64,000 bases of DNA from Oceanobacillus salinisoli (lineage in GTDB: Bacteria; Bacillota; Bacilli; Bacillales; Amphibacillaceae). Made by a program: the position numbers and the translations under genes. The DNA lies in the NCBI RefSeq assembly GCF_009733865.1, contig NZ_WOFB01000007.1:62001-126000 (forward strand), given 5' to 3'. The notes under the pieces are model-generated. The model saw only the letters and a program-made list of their open reading frames with translations, was not told the DNA's origin and searched no databases. This document shows, piece after piece, positions 1 through 8,695 of this stretch. Position 1 is the stretch's first letter. Each line of letters opens with the position of its first letter.

Positions 1-149
1 TTTTATCCGAACCCTGCTATAATAGTGAACTTATGATTACATATTGTCAGCTTATAGGAAAATTACACCAGCAAATTACGAGCATTGCCAAACAAGCTTA
101 TGTTGTCGAAGCTGGTATACCCTTATTAATGAAGGGGGATGAAGGATGA
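1..149 (+). CDS. cobU: C-terminal end of a CobU-like adenosylcobinamide kinase/guanylyltransferase (partial)
   Basis: The frame is open from base 3 to the TGA at 147-149 and encodes 48 residues ending in AGIPLLMKGDEG. The tail IGKLHQQ followed later by GIPLLMKG fits the CobU/CobP C-terminus, where a GR-NQ segment precedes a final GIP-lK motif. The stop overlaps the cobQ start as ATGA, so the two are translationally coupled in a cobalamin operon. Known for the family: phosphorylation of adenosylcobinamide and transfer of GMP to give AdoCbi-GDP, the substrate of CobS. The P-loop lies outside the window, so the call rests on the tail and the neighbours. Confidence 0.6.
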   Translation, partial: LSEPCYNSELMITYCQLIGKLHQQITSIAKQAYVVEAGIPLLMKGDEG

Positions 150-1651
150 GAGGGATTATGATTCAAGGAACGGGTTCTGATGTTGGGAAAAGTCTTATAA
201 CAACTGCGTTATGTCGACTGTTTGTAAAGGATGGCATAAAAGTCGCTCCATTTAAATCACAGAATATGTCAAATAATTCCTACGTGACGATGGATGGAAA
301 AGAGATTGGCCGGGCCCAGGGGATTCAAGCAGAAGCGGCTAAAACGGCGGCAACAGTTTGGATGAATCCGATTCTATTAAAACCACGATCGGATTTACAA
401 TCGGAAATTGTTCTGTTCGGGAAAAGAGCAGAAACATTGTCAGGGAGAGATTATCGAGAAAAGTTCTATAGAAAAGGGCTGGAAGCTATCCAGTCTTCCT
501 TGGATTATTTAGAAAAGGAATTTGATGTTGTTGTTATTGAAGGAGCCGGTAGTCCAGTAGAAATCAATCTAAACGACCGAGAGATTGTTAACATGAAAGT
601 TGCGGAACTTGCGGATGTGCCAGTTCTTTTAGTAGCTGATATCGAACGTGGTGGCGTTTTTGCAAACATTGTCGGTACATTGGAACTGCTTTCCCCAGAT
701 GAACGAAGTCGGGTACAAGGATTAATCATTAATAAATTCCGAGGAGATATAGGGTTATTTCAAGACGGAGTGAAGTGGCTGGAAGAAAAAACAGGAATCC
801 CTGTTCTTGGGGTTCTCCCCTATAAAGAAAAACATCAGATAGATGGCGAAGATTCCTTGTCGATCAAATCCCAGTTCAATGCTAAACAGAAGAAGCCAAT
901 TGATATGGTTGTTATCTCTTTGCCCTATATATCCAATTACAGTGATATCGAGCCATTTCTTTATGAGGAGGATGTCTCACTTCGATTTGTGAAAGATTCA
1001 GCCGAGTTTGGCAGGCCTGATGCAGTCATTATTCCAGGAACGAAAAGCACCATCAATGATTTGCATGAAATAAAAGAATCGGGTTTACATGAACTACTTT
1101 TCGATTTTGTTAAGGATGGTGGTTTTATGGTGGGAATTTGCGGTGGTTTTCAAATGATGGGAACTGAGATAATCGACCAGACGGGCTCTGATACAGGGGA
1201 TAAGGGGAAGCGAGTGAAGGGGATGGGTTTCATCCCAGCTCGAACCAATTTCTTTGAGGAGAAAAAAACGATTCGTGTGAAAGGACACTATCATCCAAAT
1301 ACAAAGCTAAATGGAAATGAATTAATAGAAGGGTATGAAATCCATTTAGGGAAAACAGAGATATTTGGAGAAGACGCTTCTTTTCTTAAACTGGAAAATG
1401 GCAGAAACGAAGGGTATTACAGTCATGATGGGAAAATGATTGGTACCTATGTGCATCATCTTTTCCATAATGATGAATGGAGAAATAAATGGCTGAATGA
1501 AATTCGTAAATGGAAACATCAAGCCATAAAAGATGTAGTGAACACTCAGGAGTTAAAAGAGGAACGGTATGATAACCTTGCTTTTAATATGAAAAGTCAC
1601 CTGAACTGGGAAAAGATAAAAGACATTACATATGGATGGGATAAGAAATAA
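146..1651 (+). CDS. cobQ: Cobyric acid synthase (glutamine-hydrolysing)
   Basis: The enzyme amidates the b, d, e and g carboxylates of adenosylcobyrinic acid a,c-diamide with glutamine nitrogen in the cytoplasm. At 501 residues the length is normal. The N-terminal dethiobiotin-synthetase-like ATPase carries GTGSDVGKS at residues 8-16 and the conserved IEGAGSP near 131-137. The C-terminal class I amidotransferase domain has the nucleophile C332 in GICGGFQ and the histidine in YVHHLF near 436. GGGGGATGAAGG precedes the ATG as ribosome site. It overlaps the upstream gene by 4 bases and cobS by 1 base, so this is a tightly coupled operon. Confidence 0.95.
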   Translation: MRGIMIQGTGSDVGKSLITTALCRLFVKDGIKVAPFKSQNMSNNSYVTMDGKEIGRAQGIQAEAAKTAATVWMNPILLKPRSDLQSEIVLFGKRAETLSGRDYREKFYRKGLEAIQSSLDYLEKEFDVVVIEGAGSPVEINLNDREIVNMKVAELADVPVLLVADIERGGVFANIVGTLELLSPDERSRVQGLIINKFRGDIGLFQDGVKWLEEKTGIPVLGVLPYKEKHQIDGEDSLSIKSQFNAKQKKPIDMVVISLPYISNYSDIEPFLYEEDVSLRFVKDSAEFGRPDAVIIPGTKSTINDLHEIKESGLHELLFDFVKDGGFMVGICGGFQMMGTEIIDQTGSDTGDKGKRVKGMGFIPARTNFFEEKKTIRVKGHYHPNTKLNGNELIEGYEIHLGKTEIFGEDASFLKLENGRNEGYYSHDGKMIGTYVHHLFHNDEWRNKWLNEIRKWKHQAIKDVVNTQELKEERYDNLAFNMKSHLNWEKIKDITYGWDKK

Positions 1652-2442
1652 TGAAGATGATAAGAGGATTCTTAATCAGTCTGCAATTTCTAACTGCTCT
1701 TCCGATTAACATGTCCTTACCAATGGATAAGACGCATATCGAGAAAAGTATTCAATCTTTTCCTTTATTAGGTTTATTGCAAGGGGCTTTGTACACTTCG
1801 TTGTTATATGTACTTATTGAATGGACTCCCTTTTCGTCAGTAGCCATTGCATTTATGATCTGGCTATGCACGATAATTATAACCGGGGGAATCCATTTGG
1901 ATGGGTGGATGGATGCCAGTGATGCCTTTTTCTCTTACCAAGATAAAGGAAAAAGACTAGAAATCATGAAGGATCCAAGAACGGGTGCTTTTGGAGTATT
2001 GTCTGTTCTCATTCTATTAGGCTCGCGGTTCTTGTTTATCTATGAAATTATCGGTTTTGTAAGTGGTCTATCATTTTACCTTATTATATTCATCCCTTTT
2101 TTGAGCAAAGTAGTGATGGGAACCGTACTGTTAAGAGTACCAGCAGCAAAGAAAGACGGGTTGGCATCCTTTTTCAAAAAGGCAGGTAATTCAAGTACAT
2201 TGAAAATTTATCCTGTTTATTTGGTTGCGTTGCTCAGTTTTATCGCCTTTATCGATATTCATTTTATTTTACCTGCTCTTACCATAGTAGTGGTAGCGCT
2301 GGGATGTTCCTTTTTCATTCAAAAAAAATCCGTAACGTGGTTTGGTGGAATAACTGGGGATGTACTTGGGGCTTCTACAGAGGGGACTGAAAATATTTTA
2401 TGGATGACACTGTGGCTATTACATTATTTCGTCATGGGCTAA
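1651..2442 (+). CDS. cobS: Adenosylcobinamide-GDP ribazoletransferase (cobalamin synthase)
   Basis: CobS joins AdoCbi-GDP to alpha-ribazole or its phosphate, the last assembly step of the nucleotide loop, in the cytoplasmic membrane. The protein has 263 residues with about six hydrophobic segments. The family signature HLDGWMDASD is at 82-91 (usual form DG-aDt-DG) and IMKDPRTGAFG at 105-115; both supply acidic metal-binding residues. The start ATG overlaps the cobQ stop by one base, and the gene runs 43 bases into the following phosphatase gene. Confidence 0.95.
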   Translation: MKMIRGFLISLQFLTALPINMSLPMDKTHIEKSIQSFPLLGLLQGALYTSLLYVLIEWTPFSSVAIAFMIWLCTIIITGGIHLDGWMDASDAFFSYQDKGKRLEIMKDPRTGAFGVLSVLILLGSRFLFIYEIIGFVSGLSFYLIIFIPFLSKVVMGTVLLRVPAAKKDGLASFFKKAGNSSTLKIYPVYLVALLSFIAFIDIHFILPALTIVVVALGCSFFIQKKSVTWFGGITGDVLGASTEGTENILWMTLWLLHYFVMG

Positions 2443-3026
2443 CAGAGGGAAATCAGCAGAAGAATTACATGGGATGGAATGATTCACCTTTGTGTACAGA
2501 AGCAATTCAAGACTTGTCCTCGTATAAATTAAAAATGGATACCTATGATTTATTTGTTTCCAGTGACTTAAAGCGATGTTTATCTACTATAAATCTGTTA
2601 TTTCCAAATGTAAAACCAGTGGTTCTAACGGAATTAAGAGAAATGAATTTCGGAATGTTTCAAGGGAAAACATACGAGGACCTTAAAGAGATGAAAGCAT
2701 ATCAGCAATGGATTAATAATATGTTTACTTATTCCCCTCCTGGTGGTGAGACCTTTGAACAGTTTACAAAGAGGGTTGAGAAAGGATGGAATAAGTTAGT
2801 TGATATTATGTTACAACGGGATTACCAGAAGTTGTTTATCGTGACACATGGTGGTGTGATTCGTTATCTGCTGGATAAGTTATCTCTGGAAGAAAAAGAA
2901 TTTTGGGAGTGGAATATTCCACATGGAACTGGATATGTGTTGACGTTTGACCGGAAACAATTAAGGAGGGGTGCGCATTGCGTTTCATTACAGGAGGTGC
3001 CTTTAACGGGAAACGAGCATGGGTGA
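2400..3026 (+). CDS. cobC: Histidine phosphatase family protein, probable alpha-ribazole phosphatase
   Basis: This is a 208-residue phosphoglycerate-mutase-like phosphatase. The catalytic RHG is at residues 11-13, the acidic residue in LREMNFG, and the second catalytic histidine in VTHGGVIRYL near 150-158. Its place between cobS and a CobU-like gene indicates removal of phosphate from alpha-ribazole phosphate or adenosylcobalamin phosphate. The start lies within cobS; GTG at 2412 is an alternative start, still in front of the RHG motif. The family is broad, so the substrate is inferred from context. Confidence 0.8.
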   Translation: MDDTVAITLFRHGLTEGNQQKNYMGWNDSPLCTEAIQDLSSYKLKMDTYDLFVSSDLKRCLSTINLLFPNVKPVVLTELREMNFGMFQGKTYEDLKEMKAYQQWINNMFTYSPPGGETFEQFTKRVEKGWNKLVDIMLQRDYQKLFIVTHGGVIRYLLDKLSLEEKEFWEWNIPHGTGYVLTFDRKQLRRGAHCVSLQEVPLTGNEHG

Positions 3027-3406
3027 AGAAGAACTACCCGGAAGCTGAGTGGATTTCTGCCTACAAAGGAGAACCGTTAGTGGAGAATTTCGGAGTTTTG
3101 CAAAGTTCGGCCGTTGTATTAGAAGGTATAGAGTTGTGGACCAAAGAACTGTCTGCGAAAATGACCATTAATCAAGCCAGGGAATATTGGAGGAAAGTAT
3201 TAGAGGATTGGCTAGAATGGGAAAATTTAGCTTCCAACCGTAAAATCATAGTCATTGGTACAGATATTACTAAAGGCATTGTTCCTATGGAGAAAGAGAA
3301 CAGAAATTGGCGGGATTTAACGGGTTGGGTTTATCAAGATCTTTCTTTTAGGTGTGAGCGGGTTGATGTGATTTGGTATGGTATTAATCAGACGATAAAA
3401 GGATAA
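2978..3406 (+). CDS. Short CobU-family protein (nucleotide-binding)
   Basis: This 142-residue protein starts at a TTG placed 7 bases after TTAAGGAGGGG and inside the preceding gene. The N-terminal FITGGAFNGKR (3-13) is a P-loop of the CobU type (GGARSGKS in the family), here with Asn in place of the usual Ser. The C-terminus has the DLTGWVYQ and GINQTIKG segments that align with the CobU tail. At 142 residues it is shorter than CobU (about 180). As a CobU-like gene already sits upstream of cobQ, this may be a divergent second copy with only one of the two CobU activities, or a regulatory subunit. Confidence 0.6.
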   Translation: MRFITGGAFNGKRAWVKKNYPEAEWISAYKGEPLVENFGVLQSSAVVLEGIELWTKELSAKMTINQAREYWRKVLEDWLEWENLASNRKIIVIGTDITKGIVPMEKENRNWRDLTGWVYQDLSFRCERVDVIWYGINQTIKG

Positions 3407-3471
3407 GGGGATTTGAAATCCGCGTTTAGTCACATTTTTCAAGAAGTTAATCATAGAGTAGAGGTGAAGGA

Positions 3472-4185
3472 ATGAGGGATGCACTTTACATTTCTATTGG
3501 CCAAGAAGAGCAGCTTGTGATTACGAGTGATAATAGTGGATCGGTCGGAATGAGAGAACAAGACACTGTTAAGGTTCCATATAAAACCGTTAGTTTCTAT
3601 TCATTTAGAGTAGCAATAATGGAATGCATGGCATCAGGAGCCAAACCTATTTCCGTTGTTATTCAAAACTTTTGTGGAAATGAAGCTTGGGATGAGATTG
3701 CTTCTGGAGTTAGAAAGGGATTATCAGAACTTGATATGGAAAACGTACCAATTACAGGAAGTACAGAAAGTAATTTTTCACTATCCCAATCGGCAATGGG
3801 ATTAATTGTGATTGGAAAAAGATCAATCTTAAGTAGTATGGAGCAAAACGACTTGCAGCATCAAAATGTTGCCTTGATTGGTTTGCCTTTGGTAGGAGAT
3901 GAAGTGGTATCCCAAGCGGATATGATTGCACCGTTATCTATATTCAAGGAAATTTGTGGGGTTCGGGGTGTGACTGTTTGGCCTGTTGGGTCAAAAGGAG
4001 TACTCCATGAACTAGAGCGGATGTTTCCTGGTTTCGATAAGAATAGGGTGACATCATCATCTAAGGTTGATTTAATAAAATCAGGTGGGCCATCGACTTC
4101 CTTTTTAGTTGCGTATCCATTTAGATTGGAACGTAGAATAATAGAAATTGCAGAGAAACATTTTAATAAACTTATAGTAGGGTAG
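3472..4185 (+). CDS. cblS: AIR-synthase-related protein, probable alpha-ribazole kinase
   Basis: The 237-residue protein resembles the N-terminal ATP-binding half of PurM/ThiL/SelD proteins: an early TSDNSGSVG segment, the helix ECMASGAKP, and VPITGSTESNFS. In some Firmicutes (Listeria, Geobacillus) CblS phosphorylates alpha-ribazole, replacing the CobT route, and belongs to the PurM-like superfamily; I assign it from that knowledge and from its place at the end of the cob operon. No CblT transporter gene is visible. A GAGGTGAAGG ribosome site precedes the ATG. The protein is shorter than PurM itself. Confidence 0.6.
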   Translation: MRDALYISIGQEEQLVITSDNSGSVGMREQDTVKVPYKTVSFYSFRVAIMECMASGAKPISVVIQNFCGNEAWDEIASGVRKGLSELDMENVPITGSTESNFSLSQSAMGLIVIGKRSILSSMEQNDLQHQNVALIGLPLVGDEVVSQADMIAPLSIFKEICGVRGVTVWPVGSKGVLHELERMFPGFDKNRVTSSSKVDLIKSGGPSTSFLVAYPFRLERRIIEIAEKHFNKLIVG

Positions 4186-4587
4186 TATTAGATTTGGGAT
4201 TCTCCTGCCATATATGGAACAAGTTTAACCATTGTAAGAATAAAAGAAGGTAAAAGAGAGCTTTTGCTCGATTTGACAAGCCAAATTTTATTGCATATCT
4301 CATAGTATAAATCTTGTCGAAATCCAATTCTTTTTTATCAAAACTATTTGGATATGGTTTAAATAGTAGATTTTCGTTTTATATATTATCAGAATGAAGG
4401 ATTATTCTGATAACACTGTTCGTTCAGGGATTTTGCTAAAAGATTCTGTACGTAATAGTGTTTAACCTTTTGCTTTAAGACTTTGGTTAAATTCCCTCTG
4501 TAATAACACTAGCCCACACCAGCGGGTTGTCTTGCAATTAGGAACACTGACATTTCTAAAAATTAGTGGGAAAAGTTAGCTGCCACG
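4186..4587 (+). other. Intergenic stretch after the cob operon
   Basis: About 400 bases with no convincing gene. Apart from the inverted repeat at 4386-4413 I see no promoter, terminator with a T-tract or RNA element. It leads into transposon scrap, so it may itself be decayed mobile DNA. Confidence 0.4.
4386..4413. repeat. Perfect 10-bp inverted repeat
   Basis: TTATCAGAAT and ATTCTGATAA are separated by 8 bases. There is no T-run on either side, so it does not look like a terminator; an operator or the end of a lost mobile element is possible. Confidence 0.4.
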
Positions 4588-4779
4588 TTGGAAGGCTATT
4601 TGGCTGGTCAAATTACACTATTTGAAGATGAAAAGCGAATTGATGAGTCTGCTGAAAAGGCGATAGTGAGCTATTCCTTCCATAAGAAAAAATCTGAGGA
4701 AAAGGAAGAACGTCAGGAAAAAAGTTCCTTCGTTTCCGTTGATTTAAACTCGGTCGCTAAGATAGAGTTTAAATCCTAA
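4588..4779 (+). CDS. Short unrecognised open frame beside the IS remnant
   Basis: 63 codons from a TTG without a clear ribosome site. The product has GQITLFEDEKRID followed by a Lys/Glu-rich stretch, which vaguely recalls the QLSLF linker region of IS66-type transposases. Its end overlaps the end of the transposase fragment on the other strand by four bases. It may be the scrap of another mobile element or not a gene at all. Confidence 0.2.
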   Translation: MEGYLAGQITLFEDEKRIDESAEKAIVSYSFHKKKSEEKEERQEKSSFVSVDLNSVAKIEFKS

Positions 4780-5818
4780 ATTCCATATAAATCCATTTGT
4801 TTTTTTGTCATCTCACTAATGCGGCGTTTACTTCCCGGTTGTTCATAACATTCAATAATATCAAGTTCATCTAACAGTTCCTGCATGGTGTAATTTTTAA
4901 ATAAATCCTTGTCTGACATGGCCTTTTTAATGTACGAAAGATAAATGAGTGCAATAAATTGTACAAACAGCTTCCCCTCTAAATTTTCTTCAGAAGATAC
5001 CGATGTGCGTCGCATGTTCAGCCGCTCTTTTAAATTCCCAAAGGCCTTTTCGATCATATCTTTAGAACGGTAGATTTTAAGGGCTTCAAGCGGATCTTTA
5101 ACTCCATTGGATATCAGTGCAAAATAACCAGAATTTTTTTCCGCATCCTCTATAGCTTCCTGCTTAGGAGTAAGTGAAACTCCTCTTTTAGGCGTCTCCT
5201 TCACTTCAAAGTATTTCGTATAGAACTTTTCATGATCTGGATTTTTCCTGCCAGATAATAGTTCTTCTTCAAGACCATCGAGCATTTTGTTCAATGCTAT
5301 TTATCATCCGTGGCTTTCTGATCATTATAAAAAAGATGAAGGTAAATCCTGCGTTTACCATCAATGACTTTGCCGGTACGTTTTTTGGTTTGTTTGTAAT
5401 TCCAATCCATCAGGAAGGAGACGTAATAAAGACCGTACTTGGAACTGAAATGCTTACGTGTCACCATAGAAACACGCACTTCATCTAACTTTTGTTTCAC
5501 AAACTTTAGAGAAGTCTTTGCTGCAATCAGAAGCTTGTAATGTTTCTCATAGAATGCGTTAATATTGGCCTCACTGTAAAATCCGCGGTCCATGACGAAT
5601 TTCACTTTGTCTAGCTTGAGGAAATCGATGTTAGAAAGCATATTCTGAATCGTTTTAACATCCGCAATGTTACCAGGAAGCTTTCTGTAATACACTGGTA
5701 AACCTGACTTTTCTCCAAAAAGGAGAGCTAGATTCATCTGTTGAAGTGGATCGTGATCTTTATTCATCCCATACTTGACATGTTTCAGCGAATCAATTTA
5801 CTATATAGTTTGCTATGT
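4776..5818 (-). pseudogene. IS1634-like (IS4 superfamily) transposase, truncated and frameshifted
   Basis: Two reading frames together give the C-terminal part of a DDE transposase. The upstream part has LALLFGEKSGLPVYYRKLPGN and the catalytic Asp in FVMDRGFYS; the downstream part has YRSKDMIEKAFGNLKERL, the Y-2-R-3-E-6-K signature. The frames break near 5300, where AAA followed by TAG would read on as Lys-Ile-Ala-Leu-Asn if one A were added. Upstream, the frame closes at a TAA near 5810, so roughly the first 200 residues are missing. No terminal inverted repeats were recognised. Confidence 0.8.
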
Positions 5819-5948
5819 GATATAGGATTAGGATTGACCGCCAAAACTTAAAAAAATAGCAAGAAAGGGTACAAATCTAGTATCCTTTCTCACACAAACT
5901 ACCTCTCAATCGTTCTATACTAAAAATTCTGTTACTGCTAATTTCACA

Positions 5949-6380
5949 TTAATCTAAATTAACCCAGACACTCTTTGTTTCTGTAAACATATCAATAGCA
6001 GCTGAACCATTTTCTCCACCGAGTCCACTTTGTTTATATCCGCCATAGGGTGTGGCAGGATCCAAAAGATTGTATGTGTTTATCCATACGTTACCGGTTC
6101 TCATAGCATGGGCTACTCGAGGAGCATTACCGATATTGGTTGTGCATATTCCTCCACCCAATCCATATTCAGTTTGGTTAGCTAGCTTAATAACTTCATC
6201 GATATCGTCAAATAGCATCCCTGATACAACTGGACCAAAAATTTCTTCTCTAGGAATTGTCATATCATTGGTTACATTAGCCACAACAGTGGGTTTTACA
6301 TAATAACCGTAGGGAAATTTACTTTCGGTCGCATCACCCCCAACTAATAATTCGCCACCTTCTTGCTTACCGATATCCAA
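5949..6380 (-). pseudogene. 3' fragment of an aldehyde dehydrogenase gene
   Basis: 143 residues equal to the last third of an NAD-dependent aldehyde dehydrogenase: REEIFGPVVS with the NAD-contacting Glu and the terminal GGYKQSGLGGENG. The nucleotide-binding fold and the catalytic Cys are absent. The gene is cut at about 6380, right next to a dctM fragment pointing the other way. It differs in sequence from the intact aldehyde dehydrogenase downstream, so it is not a recent copy of it. Confidence 0.85.
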
Positions 6381-6394
6381 ATAGCCTAAAATAC

Positions 6395-6679
6395 GGTTTG
6401 ATTGCAGCCTTAGTTATTTTAATCCCGATATTCACGCCGCTACTTGCAAGCTATGGTATTGATCCCATTCATTTTGGGGTGATCATGTGAATTAACTTAG
6501 CTGCAGGATTATTGACAGTAGGATCAGGTTTATATATTGCATCTTCTCTCGCTCATATTTCGATTGGACAGTTAACAAGATCTATACTGCCATTTTTATT
6601 GGTTACTTATATTGTGCTTGTTATTTTGACTTATGTGCCTGAGATTGTGATGTGGTTGCCTGAGGTGGTTGGGGATTGA
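6395..6679 (+). pseudogene. 3' fragment of a TRAP large permease gene (dctM)
   Basis: Reading from 6395 gives about 94 codons typical of a DctM C-terminus: IPIFTPLLASYGIDPIHFGV, then INLAAGLLTVGSGLYIASS and two hydrophobic helices to the TGA at 6677. An in-frame TGA at 6488-6490 interrupts the frame just after GVIM, where intact homologues continue into the next helix. The 5' part of the gene is missing. A good terminator follows at 6709. Confidence 0.8.
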
Positions 6680-6708
6680 TACATTTCGTTTGCTATTTTT
6701 ATGGGGAA

Positions 6709-6745
6709 AGCAGCTTCAGTCCTTTTGGGATTGAGGCTGTTTTTT
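6709..6745 (+). terminator. Rho-independent terminator of the broken dctM
   Basis: A 14-bp stem (AGCAGCTTCAGTCC with GGATTGAGGCTGTT, three G-T pairs) with a 5-base loop, followed directly by six T. Confidence 0.8.
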
Positions 6746-6872
6746 GTAATATTTTAAAGTGTATGCTGTCAGATGTTAATATAATAGAACTCGATTAAAA
6801 TATATAAAGATGATTTAGATATTTTTAATTCTGAAAATATAAAAATTTAACAATAAAATATAAATAAACTTG

Positions 6873-6901
6873 TTTACAAATAATCAGATTTTTATTAAAA
6901 T
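6873..6901 (+). promoter_or_regulatory. Predicted sigma-A promoter of the aldehyde dehydrogenase locus
   Basis: TTTACA at 6873-6878 and TAAAAT at 6896-6901 are separated by exactly 17 bases. The GntR-type palindrome begins 3 bases after the -10 box, in the position of the transcription start, as expected for repression. Confidence 0.5.
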
Positions 6902-6904
6902 AGC

Positions 6905-6923
6905 ATTGTATCCAATCTACAAT
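6905..6923. promoter_or_regulatory. Candidate GntR/FadR-type operator, copy 1
   Basis: ATTGTAT-CCAAT-CTACAAT: inverted 7-bp arms with one mismatch. The same sequence with perfect arms is found at 21795-21813 before the nine-enzyme operon that encodes a GntR regulator. Both are followed by a CCAAT. Confidence 0.65.
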
Positions 6924-6947
6924 ATCCAATTTCAAACAAATCACCCA

Positions 6948-6963
6948 TTGTAAGCGATTTCTT
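6948..6963. promoter_or_regulatory. Cre-like box (CcpA)
   Basis: TTGTAAGCGATTTCTT matches the consensus WTGNAARCGNWWNCAW at all but one position (T for A near the end). It lies between the promoter and the start codon of the aldehyde dehydrogenase gene. Confidence 0.5.
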
Positions 6964-7125
6964 TAAGCTGTTTAACTAAAAAGAAAAGGGGGATCTATGT
7001 ATGTATAGGAAATGAATTGTGTTTGAAATCCTTAGTATTACATAAGGTAAAGCTTGTCCTTTAAAGACTTGAAAACTATTAAGTTAATTACTCATTAAAA
7101 AATATAAAAGTATAGAGGTGCTAAA

Positions 7126-8568
7126 ATGCTAAACTTGAAAATGTTTATCAATGGAGATTGGGTCAATAGCTCTACTAATGAAGTGATACAATCAATTAAC
7201 CCTGCAAATATGAATGTAATAGCAGAGTTTCCAAGAGGTACGAAGGAAGATATAAATACAGCTGTATTAGCTGCAAGGGAAGCTTTTAATTCCACAGAAT
7301 GGAGAGAAATGGTCTATGCAGAACGGGGAAGGTTATTACTTCGTATGGCGGATCTTATCAAAGAAAATAAAGAGGAATTAGCTAAATTAGAGACTGAAGA
7401 TATGGGTAAGCCACTAAGCCAGGCTATGATTGATGTGGATGTGGCTGCTAGATATTTTGAGTACTTTGGTGGTGCGGCAGATAAAATTTTAGGAGAAACA
7501 ATACCTATTAATTCAGATATATTAGACTATACTGTGCGTGAGCCATTTGGGGTTACTGCGCACATTGTTCCTTGGAACTATCCGCTGCAAATGACGGCGC
7601 GCAGTCTTGCTCCGGCTTTAGCCTCTGGTAATACAACTGTTATTAAACCGGCCGAAGATACATCTATTACAACTCTTCGTTTAGCCGAATTAAGTCAAGA
7701 AGCAGGATTCCCAACTGGTGTTATTAATGTTGTTACAGGATATGGAGCTGAAGCAGGTTCTGCATTATCATCTAATCCTAACATTGACCATATTACATTT
7801 ACTGGATCGGTCCCTACTGGATCTCAAGTAATGAAAAATGCAGCAGAAAATATTAAATCATTAACTTTAGAACTTGGTGGTAAATCTCCAAACATTGTAT
7901 TTGAGGATGCAGATTTGGAAGAGGCTGCTCAATGGGCTGTCAAAACACTAATTCAAAATTCTGGGCAGACGTGTACAGCTAGTACAAGGTTAATTATTGA
8001 AAATAGTGTAAAAGATAGTTTCTTAGATAGAGTTAATGAAATAATGGATAATGTCACAATTGGGCCTGGACTAGAAAATCCAGATATGGGTCCTATAGTA
8101 TCTGAAAAACAAATAAAAAATCTTGATGACTATATGGTAGTAGCAAAAGAAGAAGGTTGTAAAATTTTAAGAGGTGGCAAGCGTAAAGAAAATATGTCTA
8201 GTAACTTATTTTTTGAACCTACAATTATAGAACCACCATCAGAAAAAAGCCGACTCGCACAGGAAGAATTATTTGGACCAGTAGTTTCGATATTTTCATT
8301 CGGTTCAAAGGAAGAAGCACTTTATTTAGCAAATAGCACAGAATATGGTCTGGTAACTGGTATTTGGACAAAAAATATAGATAAGGCATTATGGTTGGCT
8401 CATAGAGTTCGATCTGGTCAAGTCTTCATAAACAATTATGGAGCTGCTGGTGGAGTAGAAATGCCGTTTGGAGGGCAAGGGAAGAGTGGATTTGGTAGGG
8501 AAAAAGGGCTGGAGTCTCTAAAACATTATACGCAAGTTAAGAATATAGCCATAAAGATAAATAAATAG
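7126..8568 (+). CDS. NAD(P)-dependent aldehyde dehydrogenase
   Basis: Oxidises an aldehyde to the carboxylate in the cytoplasm; the exact substrate is not visible. The protein is 480 residues, normal for the betaine/gamma-aminobutyraldehyde dehydrogenase-like branch. The cofactor motif PWNYP is at 149-153, FTGS at 225-228, general base E249 in LELGGKSP, catalytic C283 in GQTCTASTR, and EELFGPVVS near 380. AGAGGTG precedes the ATG. It is followed by an alcohol dehydrogenase gene, suggesting an alcohol-aldehyde-acid sequence. The leader carries a promoter, a GntR-type operator and a cre-like box. Confidence 0.93.
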   Translation: MLNLKMFINGDWVNSSTNEVIQSINPANMNVIAEFPRGTKEDINTAVLAAREAFNSTEWREMVYAERGRLLLRMADLIKENKEELAKLETEDMGKPLSQAMIDVDVAARYFEYFGGAADKILGETIPINSDILDYTVREPFGVTAHIVPWNYPLQMTARSLAPALASGNTTVIKPAEDTSITTLRLAELSQEAGFPTGVINVVTGYGAEAGSALSSNPNIDHITFTGSVPTGSQVMKNAAENIKSLTLELGGKSPNIVFEDADLEEAAQWAVKTLIQNSGQTCTASTRLIIENSVKDSFLDRVNEIMDNVTIGPGLENPDMGPIVSEKQIKNLDDYMVVAKEEGCKILRGGKRKENMSSNLFFEPTIIEPPSEKSRLAQEELFGPVVSIFSFGSKEEALYLANSTEYGLVTGIWTKNIDKALWLAHRVRSGQVFINNYGAAGGVEMPFGGQGKSGFGREKGLESLKHYTQVKNIAIKINK

Positions 8569-8638
8569 AATGGATAAGTTAAATATAAATTAAGCTGCTA
8601 GTGTTATATAATTTAAAAATAAAATTACGTAACAAGTT

Positions 8639-8654
8639 ATGAAAACGCTATTAT
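8639..8654. promoter_or_regulatory. Cre-like box (CcpA)
   Basis: ATGAAAACGCTATTAT agrees with the cre consensus except for T in place of C at position 14. It lies in the 127-base gap between the aldehyde and alcohol dehydrogenase genes. Confidence 0.4.
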
Positions 8655-8695
8655 AGGTAGTTTATTATAAATATATATCAAAAGGAGGAATTATT

